This document shows, piece after piece, positions 20,396 through 30,387 of a stretch of DNA of 64,000 nucleotides. The stretch's first letter is position 1; each line of letters opens with the position of its first letter. Source of the stretch: HOT-345 sp963531535 (GTDB lineage: Bacteria; Patescibacteriota; Gracilibacteria; Absconditabacterales; Absconditicoccaceae); NCBI GenBank assembly GCA_963531535.1, contig CAUSGX010000004.1:4306-68305 (forward strand), given 5' to 3'. The notes under the pieces were generated by a model. That model did no database searches. It saw only the letters and a list, made by a program, of their open reading frames with translations, and was not told the DNA's origin. A program made the translations under genes and the position numbers.

Positions 20396-21028
20396 ATGTC
20401 AATGAAAAAAGGGTTTACATTAGTTGAAATGCTGATTGTCGTTGTGATAGTTGGAATTTTAATGTTGATCTGACTTTGACTCAATCGAAATCAGCTCGCA
20501 CAGCTCAAAGCAGCAACGGTTGTTGAGGAGGTTCACACAAGCTTTGATGAAATTTTTCTTCAAATTTTAAATTCTTCTTCTCATCAGGCAAAAGATCCAA
20601 ATAATCCTGATGGACCATGGATCACTAAACCATATTCCTCACTAGAACTTGTAATTACTCCAAAAAAATCTCATTCAGATGAAGTAAACCAGACTTCTCA
20701 GTCTGCTATGCCAATAAAATATCGCATGCTTTCCGATCAGGATTCTTCAGAGCAAAATCTTGAGGAAACTTGGACTCCACTTGGGGAAAAATATGAACTC
20801 ACATTCCTCTCTGGAACAACAATCAACGGGACAGATGAGAAACTTGGTTCTCCAGTTATAGTAAAATTCATGCCATTCCAGACTTCATGCAAGATTTCTT
20901 CTCAAGATGCTTCAAATCCTGAATACAAAAGCCTCTTTTTTACTATAAAGCCAAAGGGCTGAAATGAAGCTAGTTTTTCTCTTCAAAATACCTACTGTAG
21001 ACTTGCTCCGCAGTCCTCATCTGATTAA
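20396..21028 (+). CDS. Type IV prepilin-like protein
   Basis: The 210-residue protein has a very short class III leader, MSMKKG|FTLVEMLIVVVIVGIL, with cleavage before Phe and Glu at mature position 5. The helix includes UGA glycines (LIGLGLN). The globular domain has Ser-rich loops and two Cys (QTSCKIS and TYCRLA) that could form a disulfide. The first ATG is at 20396; ATG 20402 gives the more usual MKKG start. It lies 18 bases after pilC, so it is probably a minor pilin or pseudopilin of the same machine. Confidence 0.85.
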
Positions 21029-21137
21029 AATGAGGTAGTCTGAATATATTTTATAATTATTGATTCTCATCTCATCTATGATACCAATTATTATGCAGAT
21101 TCTGCCACATACGACTTGTTCTGGTAGAGGAGAAGTT

Positions 21138-21464
21138 ATGCTCAGATGTGAGAAAGCGAGCTTAACGCCAAATTTACAGATTCAGATAGAATCAGCATTT
21201 TCTACCCTTTCAAAAAATCCAGATACGAATATCGTTTTTGATACCCACAAAGACCCGATTGCTGATTGGATCTATATCTATGCTCAGGCAAAGCAGCTTG
21301 ATGCCTTACTTAAAGGTATCTTAGAACCTAGTATTTCAGAACTTAAAAATTGAATACTGAGCTCAATATATTTTGCTTATGAGGAGTGAGAAATGTGAGA
21401 TCCTGAGCAGACAATTAAACTTCTTTCTCAAAACAGTCTTGAGAGCTATCTGCTCGCTGCTTAA
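21138..21464 (+). CDS. Small acidic protein of unknown function
   Basis: From ATG 21138 this gives 108 residues (MLRCEKASLTPNLQIQIESA...), mostly helical, with an acidic segment near the end (AYEEGEMGDPEQ, both Gly as UGA). The frame is open further up, with TTG 21060 and ATG 21078, but the upstream residues look less protein-like. A different frame upstream reads IDSHLIYDTNYYADSATYDL and then meets a TAG, so a frameshift near 21125 is possible. I recognise no family. It follows the pilus operon on the same strand. Confidence 0.45.
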
Positions 21465-21540
21465 AAAATCCAAATCTTAGTCTTGAAAAATGAGGTATTT
21501 TCCTTATTTTTTTTATATTCGTTTTTCTTTGAAAAAAAGA

Positions 21541-21556
21541 AAAAATCAGATTTTTT
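21541..21556 (+). repeat. AAATCAGATTT-type motif before aspS
   Basis: AAAAATCAGATTTTTT then ATCTTTTTGTCTATTAG, ending 18 bases before the aspS ATG. TATTAG could be a -10 box; if so the message would be nearly leaderless. Confidence 0.6.
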
Positions 21557-21574
21557 ATCTTTTTGTCTATTAGG

Positions 21575-23383
21575 ATGTATCGTTCTCATACCTGTTGAGC
21601 CTTAAACAAGGCAAATCTCGGTCAGCAAGTGCAATTGGCTGGTTGGATCAATAAAATTAGAAATTTAGGAGGAATGGTTTTTATTGATCTCAGAGATAGA
21701 TACGGAATTACTCAACTTACTATTGATCCTTCAAAAAATACTTTTCAGCTCCCAGAGCTGAAGCCTGAGTATGTGATTCGTATCACAGGAACAGTAATCT
21801 CAAGACCTGATTCTATGATAAATGCAGAGATGGCGACTGGAGAAATTGAGGTTGAACCAATTGAGCTTGAGGTGCTTTCGACTTGTAAAGAGCTGCCATT
21901 TTCTATTGATCATGAAAATCCAGTAGGGGAAGATCTTAGACTTGAATACCGTTATCTAGACCTTAGGAGAAAGTCTATGAAAGAAAACGCAATCATGAGA
22001 CATAAAATTTACCTAGAATCAATGAACTTTTTTGATGAGAGGGATTTTATCCACTTGGAAACTCCAACTTTTGTCAAAAATACTCCAGAATGATCGAGAG
22101 AATATGTTGTTCCTGCCAGGTTTGAACCAGGGAAATTTTTCGTCCTTCCTCAGTCTCCACAGCAGCACAAGCAAATGCTCATGGTTGCAGGATTTGACAA
22201 GTATTTTCAGATAGCTAGGTGCTATCGTGATGAAGATCCTAGAGGGGATCGTCAGCCTGAGTTTACGCAGATAGACTTTGAACTTTCTTTCGTTGAGCAA
22301 AAAGATATTTTGGCGCTTATTGAGGAATATTTTATGCATATTGTATGAAAATACTATCCTCAAAAACAAATCCAGCACTCTCCTTTCCCAGTTCTAAGCT
22401 GGGAAGAAGCAATGGATAAATATGGAATAGATAAACCTGAACTCAGAGTTCTCAACTTTGAGATGAAAGATGTGACTACTTGGGCAAAAAAATCAGATTT
22501 CGCTGTTTTCCAATCTGCACCTTGTATTAAGGCACTCGTTCTGCCAAAAGAGATGGGAAGATCTGAAGTTGAGAAAAAATATGAATCCTTTATCAAATCT
22601 AAAGGCTCTAAAGGAATGCCTTGGCTTGCATTAACTGAGTCTGAGTGAGTAAAGTGAAGTATTGCAAAGTTTTTCTCAGAAGAAGCAATCCAAGAGCTTA
22701 AAAACCTTACTTGAGCAACTGAGGGAAATACAGTTATTTTCCAAGCTGATACCTGGCTTAAGGCTAGTGAGTATATGGGAATGCTTAGAAATGAAGCAAT
22801 TAAAGAACTTGAGCTCCTTAAGGGAAAAGAAGAGGAGTTGGCATTCTGTTTTGTAGTTGATATGCCACTATTTGAGGAGTGAGATGATGGAGGACTTGGG
22901 GCTACTCATCATCCATTTACAAAACCAAAGGATGAAGATATTCCATTTGTAAAGCAGCTCGCTGAGAAGGTTGCTAGAGGTGAAGAACTATCATCTGAGG
23001 AGAGAACACAGCTGCTTGAAATTAAGTCTGATACTTATGATATTGTCCTCAATGGATATGAACTTTGAGGAGGAAGTATTAGAATTCATGATGCTGAACT
23101 TCAGCATGCAATTTTTACCCTTCTTGGACTTACAGAACAACAGATTGAAGTCAGATTTTGACACCTGCTTAAATGTTTTCAATACGGAGTTCCACCACAT
23201 GGAGGATGTGCATTCTGACTAGATAGAGTAGCGATGCTCTTGCAAAATAAAAGCAGTATTCGTGAGGTAATTATTTTCCCAAAAAATCAAAAATATCGTG
23301 ATCTTATGCTTAATGCACCAAGTGATATTGATGATTCACTGCTCAATGAACTAGGACTTGAGATTGTTATTGAAGAGAAATAA
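21575..23383 (+). CDS. aspS: Aspartyl-tRNA synthetase (bacterial type)
   Basis: AspRS charges tRNA-Asp. The 602-residue length suits the bacterial form with an insert. The order is an OB-fold anticodon-binding domain (QLAGWINKIRNLGGMVFIDLRDRYG), class II motif 1 near 130-150 (LETPTFVKNTPEG), motif 2 (FDKYFQIARCYRDEDPRGDRQPEFTQ region), a GAD-type insert (about 290-400), and motif 3 (FGLDRVAMLL). GYELGGGSIRIHD, conserved in this family, contains a UGA Gly, as do the CAFG and EVRFG positions. The N-terminus MYRSHTCGALN fits. It is a single gene preceded by a motif copy; the GNAT gene follows after 39 bases. Confidence 0.96.
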
Positions 23384-23422
23384 AATTCTGATTTCATTTA
23401 TTTGGTAACCTGAAAACTACTC

Positions 23423-23980
23423 ATGACAAATAGAGTAAAAATTCTAGAAGGGGAGTTGGTTTCTCTTGTCGTGCCAGAAAAGGAGGATATTCAGCTCTGG
23501 TATCAGGGGATAAATGATATAGAGACTCAGCTGTATCTTTGATCGTTGGCTAGGATTACTTCACTAGCAGCAGAGGAAGAATTTTTCTCCGTTATTGCAA
23601 AAGATAGTTCCCAGAGAGTATTTACGATCTATGCAAATCAGGATCAAAAAAATATCTGAAATGTATCTCTCATGGAGATTCACCAAATGAATAGAAATGC
23701 AGTCGTTTGAATTTCAATTTTTGATAAAAACTATCGATCAAAAGGTTATGGAACAGAGGCATTATCATTGCTTTTGAAATATGCTTTTGAGATCCTTGGA
23801 CTCCATAAGGTAAATTTGAGCTATGTTGTTTATAATGAGAGATGAGCAGCTTGTTATAAAAAACTTGGGTTTCAGGAGGTTGGTAGGAGAAAAGAGCATT
23901 GGTATTCAAAAGGAGAATATCATGATAGTATTGAGATGGAATTGATGAGAAGTGAGTATCTATTGAGAAAACAGAACTAA
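23423..23980 (+). CDS. GNAT family N-acetyltransferase
   Basis: The 185-residue protein has the GNAT fold. It opens with RVKILEGELVSLVVPEKED, as in RimJ/RimL/SpeG-like enzymes. A central strand is followed by the acetyl-CoA loop FDKNYRSKGYGTEALSLLL (motif A, R/Q-x-x-G-x-G/A form), then LHKVNLSYVVYNERGAACYK and LGFQEVGRRKEHWY. The substrate (protein N-terminus, polyamine or small molecule) cannot be told from sequence. UGA Gly codons include those in YLGSL and ERGAA. It is followed by a strong terminator and may share transcription with aspS. Confidence 0.88.
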
Positions 23981-23990
23981 TCTCTTCAGT

Positions 23991-24016
23991 AACTCTCTCC
24001 TATTGGAGAGAGTTTT
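23991..24016 (+). terminator. Hairpin terminator
   Basis: AACTCTCTCC-TATT-GGAGAGAGTT followed by TTT, just after the acetyltransferase stop. The following 240 bases hold no gene. They contain a run of eight C (24110-24117) and a TTGACT (24176-24181) that may be a -35 box. Confidence 0.88.
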
Positions 24017-24256
24017 TGTTAACTAAATGAGTTTTCTGATTGCAAGTGATAGCAAGACAAACTATAAGAAAATAAAACTACTTAAAATGTAGTCCTAAAG
24101 CCACATTTACCCCCCCCTATAGGTAAAAAATCGGCTTGTAAAAGGAGATTGCATCTCTATAAGATAAAAATCTCTTGACTTTCTCTAGTAGATACATACT
24201 CTCAAGTTCAATAGAGTTGTTTTACTCTGTTTTTTATCTTCTTATTTCATATACAA

Positions 24257-24874
24257 ATGTGAGATCTTATTGCAATGGTTAAAGAATTTCTTGGAAAGGC
24301 TTTAATGCGAATTCTAATTATCGCTGTGATCGTAGGAGCATGGATTGGATGGAATTGGTTCAACGCTGGTAAAACTACTGTTGATAATCCAACTGATCAA
24401 GCAATTACTTTTACTCTTGATGGTAAAGAGTATACTCTTCAGCCAAATTCTTCTCAAAATGTTAAATTATCAAGAGGAGAACATACTTTGGTATACAATG
24501 GAGAAACTACTAAGTTTGAAAAAGGAAAGGGAGAAACAACAACAGATGATCTTCTTGGAGGAAAATATGCCCTTCTTAATCCAACTAAGTCAGAATATGT
24601 TTTCTACAAGCAAATCTATAGAAGCGGAATTAGTGAAAGTGCTGCATACGATATCGTAGCGACCTACGACTGTCCAACAACAGGAGACTTCGCAGCAAAA
24701 GGGGAAAAATGTCCTTTCAAATTTTACAATGATGCTTTCATTGAGGTAGTTGCGGATTACGGAATTACATCAGACCTTCCAGAAAGAGCTTCTGCTCGTA
24801 GAGGAGCAACATATGTTATCAAATCAAAGCTCTTCAGATGAGCAGACTTCAAAAAGTATATGACTGAAGAATAA
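24257..24874 (+). CDS. Membrane-anchored protein with beta-rich domain, unknown function
   Basis: The 205-residue protein has one N-terminal membrane helix (about 17-35, ILIIAVIVGAWIGWNW) followed by an extracytoplasmic domain beginning TTVDNPTDQAITFTLDGKEY. Regular strands and turns (QPNSSQNVKLSRGEHTLVYN) suggest a small beta sandwich. Two Cys (DCP and KCP) could pair. The start at ATG 24257 uses UGA as codon 2; ATG 24275 is the alternative. Similar short anchored proteins with an NPTDxxxxFxLDGKxY opening occur in other bacteria, but no function is assigned. It is transcribed alone. Confidence 0.7.
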
Positions 24875-24896
24875 TCCTATTCTTTGATAAAAAAAG

Positions 24897-24937
24897 AAAA
24901 AGACTGAATTCAGATATCTCTGGTCAGTCTTTTTTTA
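24897..24937 (+). terminator. Hairpin terminator
   Basis: AAAGACTGA pairs with TCAGTCTTT around a loop containing its own short palindrome; T7 follows. It lies 20-30 bases after the TAA at 24874. Confidence 0.8.
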
Positions 24938-24979
24938 TTATTATTTTTTCATCCTATTCTAGTAGATTCCCCCCTTATT

Positions 24980-25147
24980 TTAAAGTGTCGGAGTAATTTC
25001 ACAGCTCTTTGTCGAATCGACCCACAAAAATCCCTCAGGACAGAGTGGTGAGACCTCAGGCTTTTCTTCTACTGGAGCTGATTTCCCACAGCCTGTAAGC
25101 ACAAGGAATCAAAGGACTAAACAGAGAATCGCTGTTTTCTTTTTCAT
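24980..25147 (-). CDS. Small lipoprotein
   Basis: The 55-residue protein has a textbook lipoprotein signal: MKKKTAILCLVLGFLVLTGC, with the lipobox L-T-G-C placing the lipidated Cys at position 20. Gly13 is UGA. The mature 36-residue peptide (GKSAPVEEKPEVSPLCPEGF...) has two further Cys and no recognisable domain. After Cys20 come Gly-Lys. It is too short to carry an enzyme; it may be an envelope accessory or an entry-exclusion-type peptide, but nothing shows which. It lies downstream of the large membrane-protein gene, separated by a terminator. Confidence 0.8.
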
Positions 25148-25278
25148 GGTATGGTAGAATGCGAGTTAAAAAATCTGATAACTAGACTCTGAGTATAAGT
25201 ATCTCACGCTCTTTTTCAAATCAATTCTGTCGAGAGCTTCCTTGTTATCAGGGAGGTAATAGACAAGGGGGAAAAGAA

Positions 25279-25307
25279 AAAAGCTGGATTTATTCCAGCT
25301 TTTTTTC
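25279..25307. terminator. Hairpin terminator after the large membrane-protein gene
   Basis: AAAGCTGGA-TTTAT-TCCAGCTTT, with A-runs on the left and T-runs on the right, so it can act on either strand. On the minus strand it lies about 50 bases after the TAA at 25355. Confidence 0.85.
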
Positions 25308-25354
25308 TGTTGCATTTTTCCTGTAATTGTTTCATAGCCTCACATAGTTTCCTC

Positions 25355-28300
25355 TTACTGAAGCTCAAGACTGATAATCTGACTGCTTCCAAAGATGCTA
25401 CTCTGCAAAGTAGAGAAGAGAATATTCTCAAGCTGGGTCTTATCTACTCCAGAGAGTGTCTTTAAAAGACTTAAATACTGAACTAAAACAAGTCTTTCAT
25501 CTTGAGTTAGATTCTTTGCGTCCAAGCTTCCATTTGCAATATATCCTGCAGCGATAGAGAAAAGTTTTGCACTATCAACTTGCTTATTTACAAGATTAGC
25601 CATATCATCAATTCCAGCTGCAGATTGATATCTTGAGAGGAAGAGATTGAAAATATGGGTTAAGAGACTCATATCCTCTTGAGTAATAAAGAATTTTGCT
25701 ACAATCATCTTTGCTCTAATCAGCAAAAGCTCATCATCATTTAGATTTCAGAATTCTTTACGAAGTTCTGCATCACTAAGTTCAAATCAGTATTTTGCAC
25801 CAATATTATTGGTAAAGAGAAGTTTGAGATACCCTTCTTGACTAAACTTTGCAAGCATACTGATTGCTCCAGGAGCGAGAATTTCAGTTTCATTACTATT
25901 AAGCTTTGCAAAGAATCTATGGAAGAGACTCTCATTACCTTGACCGACTCTACCTACTGTTCCAATATTTGGGTCAATGATAAGATATTTGATATGCTTA
26001 TTCTTGAGTCTATTGTATGATTTACAGCTATTAAAGTCTGAAAACTGTTCCCAAAGCATAGTTAAAAGTCCATCAGATCGCATATTCCTTTGATTTTTAA
26101 GGAAGTACTGAATATAGGTTCCAGCTACTAATACTCCATCTTCATCTGCCCTATTCTCTACTGCTTTCATAAATGGAAGATATGCTCCAAACTGTAATTC
26201 AAAAAGCTTGTCCGCTGTAAATTTATAGGTCTTTTGATTTACGAGTTGAAGATTATCATTAAAGATTTGCTCAGTTCAAACATTTGATTTATATCGACCG
26301 AAAGCCCCACTTCCAGCTTGAGAAGAAATCCTTGACCAGTTGAGGTAGGATTGAACGAGGATAAAACAGGTGAGAATTCAGATTAAAGTCGAGAATGCCA
26401 TCTGGCTTTTTGCAGTATCTTTGTGCTCTATTTCTTCAATGAAAATCATGACTGCGAGGATTGACCAGATAATAAGTCCAAGTCCATACCAAAGAATACC
26501 TGCAGCAATAGCCCACCAAATCGCCCAACCACTAATAATTGAAAGTGAAAGGATCAAAAGCACTCTTAAGCGAGCAAACAAGGCATAAATAGCAGCAGCA
26601 ACGAGCAAGATCAATACAAATATCCAAATCAAACCAATATCAGTATAATAACTACTTAGATTTTGCAAAGACCAGTTATAAATTGCGTTAAGTGGAACAA
26701 TATACCTATATGGAATATTGACATTCCCATTATCAGTTGAGATACTATGTTCTTTACCATAAGTTTGCAATGCATCAAATGCAGTATCAATTTGTGCACG
26801 AGTTCCGCTACTAATCGCATCAATGGTATTTTGAATGAGTGTTGCTACCTTTCCATCTTGGGTTCTAAGTTTTGATTTGAGCTCAGATAAAGAGGTTGAA
26901 ACCTGATTTTTTGAACTTTCTGTTTGTGCACTTGCAGCGAGCTTTTCAAGGAGAGTAGTGTTTTCACAGAGGAGAACCGCATCACCATTCAGTCCATAGC
27001 AAGCATTATCTTTCCAGAAGAAGAGTTTAAGAACAAGCCCAGAAACGCCAGTCTTTGGGAAAGCTCTTCTACCAAATCCGACATATCTTCCAAGGTCCTC
27101 ATTTGAGGCACTTCCTGGAGCTTTTTGGAGATTAGCAGTGAGATCTGCTTCATCAAATTTTTCAGCCTTACATTGATGATAGTTAAGATCTGAAGTTGCT
27201 TGATTGAGATGATTAGTATCAATAACTCTTTGAGTTTCCAGGCTTTCAAGTCCTCCGGTCTGCTGTACAAGCAGAGGCTTTATCTCCTTAAGACTAGAGT
27301 TTTCGTCTTTCTGATCTGAAAGATTAGAAGGAGCCTGTCCCAAGATTATTGATTGAATAAGTTCTACTGGCTTAATCTGTTTATCTACAATAGATTGTCT
27401 GATGAGTACCCATGGTCACTTGAAGATTAGCATACTCACAAGCATACAGATTCCCCAGAGAAAGATATTTTTTAGTTGAAGCCCAAAGTGTGCTTGCTTT
27501 TTTATAAATCTTCTCACAATACCAATAAGGAAGAGCACTGCTCCAATAATGATCAGAATTTTTCCTAATGCTGGAGAGATAAACGCAGCAGTGAAGAGTG
27601 GCTGTAAGATTCCCATTGCTCATAGCACCAAAATTCCGGCTCAGGAGCTTGCCAAAGCGTTTGTCAGAAGTCCAAGCAAAAGGAGTCAAAAAATTACAAC
27701 ATCAATAAATGCTGTTGGTTTCGCCATTGTGGCAAAAGCAAAGAACACCGCAGAAATAATCAAATATTTTGGAGTATCGTTTCTTGATGCATTTGCTGTT
27801 TTTTCTCGAAAATGATTAAGTGCAGTAGTCCCCGCTAAAATTGCAAATACTGTCAGTGCAAGCACACCCATATCAGTTTTATTGTCTACAAAGAGGAGGA
27901 ATGCCCCCATACCGCTCGTAAGCCATAAAATAAGAAGTCCCCATCAGATCATAAAAGAAGTTTGAGATACTGATTCAGGTTTTTCTTGATCTTTTTGTGG
28001 CTTTCTAAAGAAGGTTAATATTTCTTTTAGGAGACCGATCCCTAGTAGTAAAACAAATACTCAGCTCCAGAAGTTCATAATTACTGCAAAAGAGTCCTTT
28101 GCAATATTAAGGAATTTAGTTAGTGGAGCGAAAAAAGAGAAAGCAAATGCGATAAATCCATGCCAAAGATATGGCATTGCACCAGCTGTTCATGTATTCC
28201 CTCGGAGAATTCCACCATATTCAGCGATTACCTTTGGTGTATACATGTATTCGTGATTCGCATCTCGTGCTGTTGGATAAGGAATGTAAGAGTGATCAAA

Positions 28301-28990
28301 TCCAAAATAGAAATACCCAACGGAACATAAAGCAAGGACTACAATAATCCATCAGATTTTTGGAGTTTTTGCCAAGGCTTGAAAATCGATAAAAACCTGA
28401 CCTAATGCTTGAGTATGTGGCTTCAAGTGCTTTATCTCCCAATAGCTAAGTACTGCAAGTCCAGCAACGATTATCCAAAGTAATCGAGAAGTAAAGATTC
28501 CTACACCCATCAATATTTGCATCAAAACAAGAAATACTACGAGTCCAATCCCAAATGTGAGTAATGTCTCTTGCCATCTAATAGTTTTAAAGAGGCGAAG
28601 TTTTCTAACGATAAAATTTCAAAGTACAAAAAGAAGAAAAATCAGACTTACTCCTAAGGTATACAGTAATGCAACATTGAAACTTTGAAGGAGCAAAGCT
28701 CAGAAACCTAGTAAGGTTCCATTGATCCATGCATGCAAAAAGCTAAATCCAACAAGACCTCCTCAAAGTCTCAATCCAAGTCCGAGGAACGAAGGCGTTT
28801 TTGCTTTTTGTAGATAGTAAATAGGGAAATAAGCACACAAAAGCATGCTCAAAATCATCGTAAAATGTTTTCCAGAGAATACCATTTCAGCGTAATAACT
28901 ATGATTTCCCATAAATGAGATAAATCACTCTATCCCAATCAGCACAAAGAGTGTGATGAGAACATAGAGCATCCATTTTCTTAGTTTCAT
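25355..28990 (-). CDS. Large polytopic membrane protein (possible GT-C-type glycosyltransferase)
   Basis: This single frame of 1211 residues starts at MKLRKWMLYVLITLFVLIG. More than a dozen membrane helices are spread over residues 1-560 and 790-890. A long soluble stretch (about 560-790) and a soluble C-terminal half (about 890-1211, helical) follow. A loop after an early helix block reads YPTARDANHEYMYTPKVIAE, with acidic/His residues where GT-C enzymes (PMT, ArnT, STT3) carry catalytic acids. YLIIDPNIGTVG and a Cys-bearing AEKF region are in the soluble parts. This suggests a lipid-linked sugar transferase or flippase for surface glycosylation, but I cannot prove the family. UGA Gly codons are common in the N-terminal third. 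Single gene with its own terminator. Confidence 0.5.
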
Positions 28991-29076
28991 AACTATGAAA
29001 GAAAAAATAAAATACCCACAAAATATAGTGTTTTGGTGCTTTTTTTCAATAGTTTAGAATGAGCTTATCAAGTGAG

Positions 29077-29093
29077 AAAAGTCAGATTTTTTT
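29077..29093 (+). repeat. AAGTCAGATTT-type motif before rlmN
   Basis: GAAAAGTCAGATTTTTTT then CTTTTTATC, 84 bases before the rlmN ATG. One base differs from the common form. It lies in the divergent region between the large membrane gene and rlmN. Confidence 0.5.
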
Positions 29094-29177
29094 CTTTTTA
29101 TCTAGATTTTTCTTTGCTATTGGTGAGGAATTTCTTATACTTCTGAGGTAAATTTTTAAACGCACTATGAGAAGCTA

Positions 29178-30308
29178 ATGACAGAAAATATGCCATTACA
29201 TAAACCAGCACTTTTCAATGAAGGGAAACTCAATGAATGGGCAAAAGAACATAAACTCCAACCCTTCAAGGTAAAGCAGATCTTTTTTGAAATGTATAAA
29301 AATCAAAACATTGAGCGAGATGCGATGACAACGCTTTCAAAAGATCTTAAATCTGAATTGCAAAAAGATTTTGTTCCGCTTGCGATTGAGCTTGTTGAGA
29401 CAGTTGAAGCTGAAGATACGACCAAGTTTGCATTCAAAACAAAAGATTGAAACCTGATTGAAGCAATCCTAATGTACCATTGGCAAAACGAAAAGTATGT
29501 TAAAGGTAATCAGCCAAAACTCAATCGTATTACGCTCTGTATTTCTTCTCAGGTTGGATGCGCAATGAAGTGTATCTTTTGTGTAACAGGAAAGCTCTGA
29601 TTTAAAAAAGACCTTACTCGAGAAGAAATTATCTCCCAGATTCTTTTTGCCAATGCCTATGTTAAAAAGAGATTTGGAAAAAAAGAAGATGGAACCAATC
29701 ATGCAGTCAGAAATGTAGTATTTATGGGTATGGGTGAGCCACTTCTCAATTATGATAATATGAGAAAATCGCTAGAAATCATGCTTGCTCAAGATAGACT
29801 TTCATTGAGTAGGAGGCATATTACGATATCGACCTGTGGTATTGTCCCATGAATCGATAAACTGATAGAAGATAAGGTAGCAGTAAAGCTTGCGGTTTCT
29901 CTCCATTCCCCAGATCAAGAATTGAGAAATCAGATTATGCCAATTGCGAAAGCTTATCCTTTAGATCAGCTCATGGAGGCAATTGATCGCTATGTAAAAG
30001 CCACTGATAATAGAATCTTTTACGAATATATCATGATCAAGGATATGACTGATAAACCTGAACTAGCCCATGGACTCGTAAAACTGCTTAAAAATAGGCT
30101 TGCTCATCTCAATCTCATTCCCTACAATGAGAATCCAGCTATTGATCTTCAAGAAAGTGAAAGAAAGACTATTATGAAATTTAAGGATATTCTTGAGGCT
30201 GGTGGTATTACCGTTACTGTCCGTGATTCTATGTGAAGAGAGGCAAAATGAGCTTGTGGACAGCTCGGATATGAAAAGGTAAAGAAGCAAAATGAAAAAA
30301 CTGAATAA
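29178..30308 (+). CDS. rlmN: Dual-specificity 23S rRNA/tRNA adenine-C2 methyltransferase
   Basis: RlmN is a radical-SAM enzyme that methylates C2 of A2503 in 23S rRNA and of A37 in tRNAs. The 376-residue protein has an N-terminal helical domain (FKVKQIFFEMYKNQ), the [4Fe-4S] motif SQVGCAMKCIFCVTGKLGF near residue 127, GMGEPLLNYDNM, ISTCGIVPGIDKL, AVSLHSPDQELRNQIMP and the C-terminal GREAKGACGQL, whose Cys is the resolving residue. UGA glycines occur at GKLGF, VPGID, MGRE and KGACG. It starts at ATG 29178. It is a single-gene unit ending in a shared terminator with glyS. Confidence 0.96.
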
Positions 30309-30326
30309 TCGCTTGTTTTCAATAAC

Positions 30327-30355
30327 AAAAAAAGCCAAAATCTGGCTTTTTTTTT
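30327..30355. terminator. Bidirectional hairpin terminator between rlmN and glyS
   Basis: AAAAAGCCA-AAATC-TGGCTTTTT with an A-run before and a T-run after. It serves the two convergent genes. Confidence 0.88.
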
Positions 30356-30387
30356 CTTTCTGAATCTCTATATCAAAAACTCTATAT

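Noticed and set aside
25216..25431. Minus-strand ORF across the terminator at 25279
   Set aside because: It overlaps the end of the large membrane-protein gene in another frame and spans a clear hairpin terminator.
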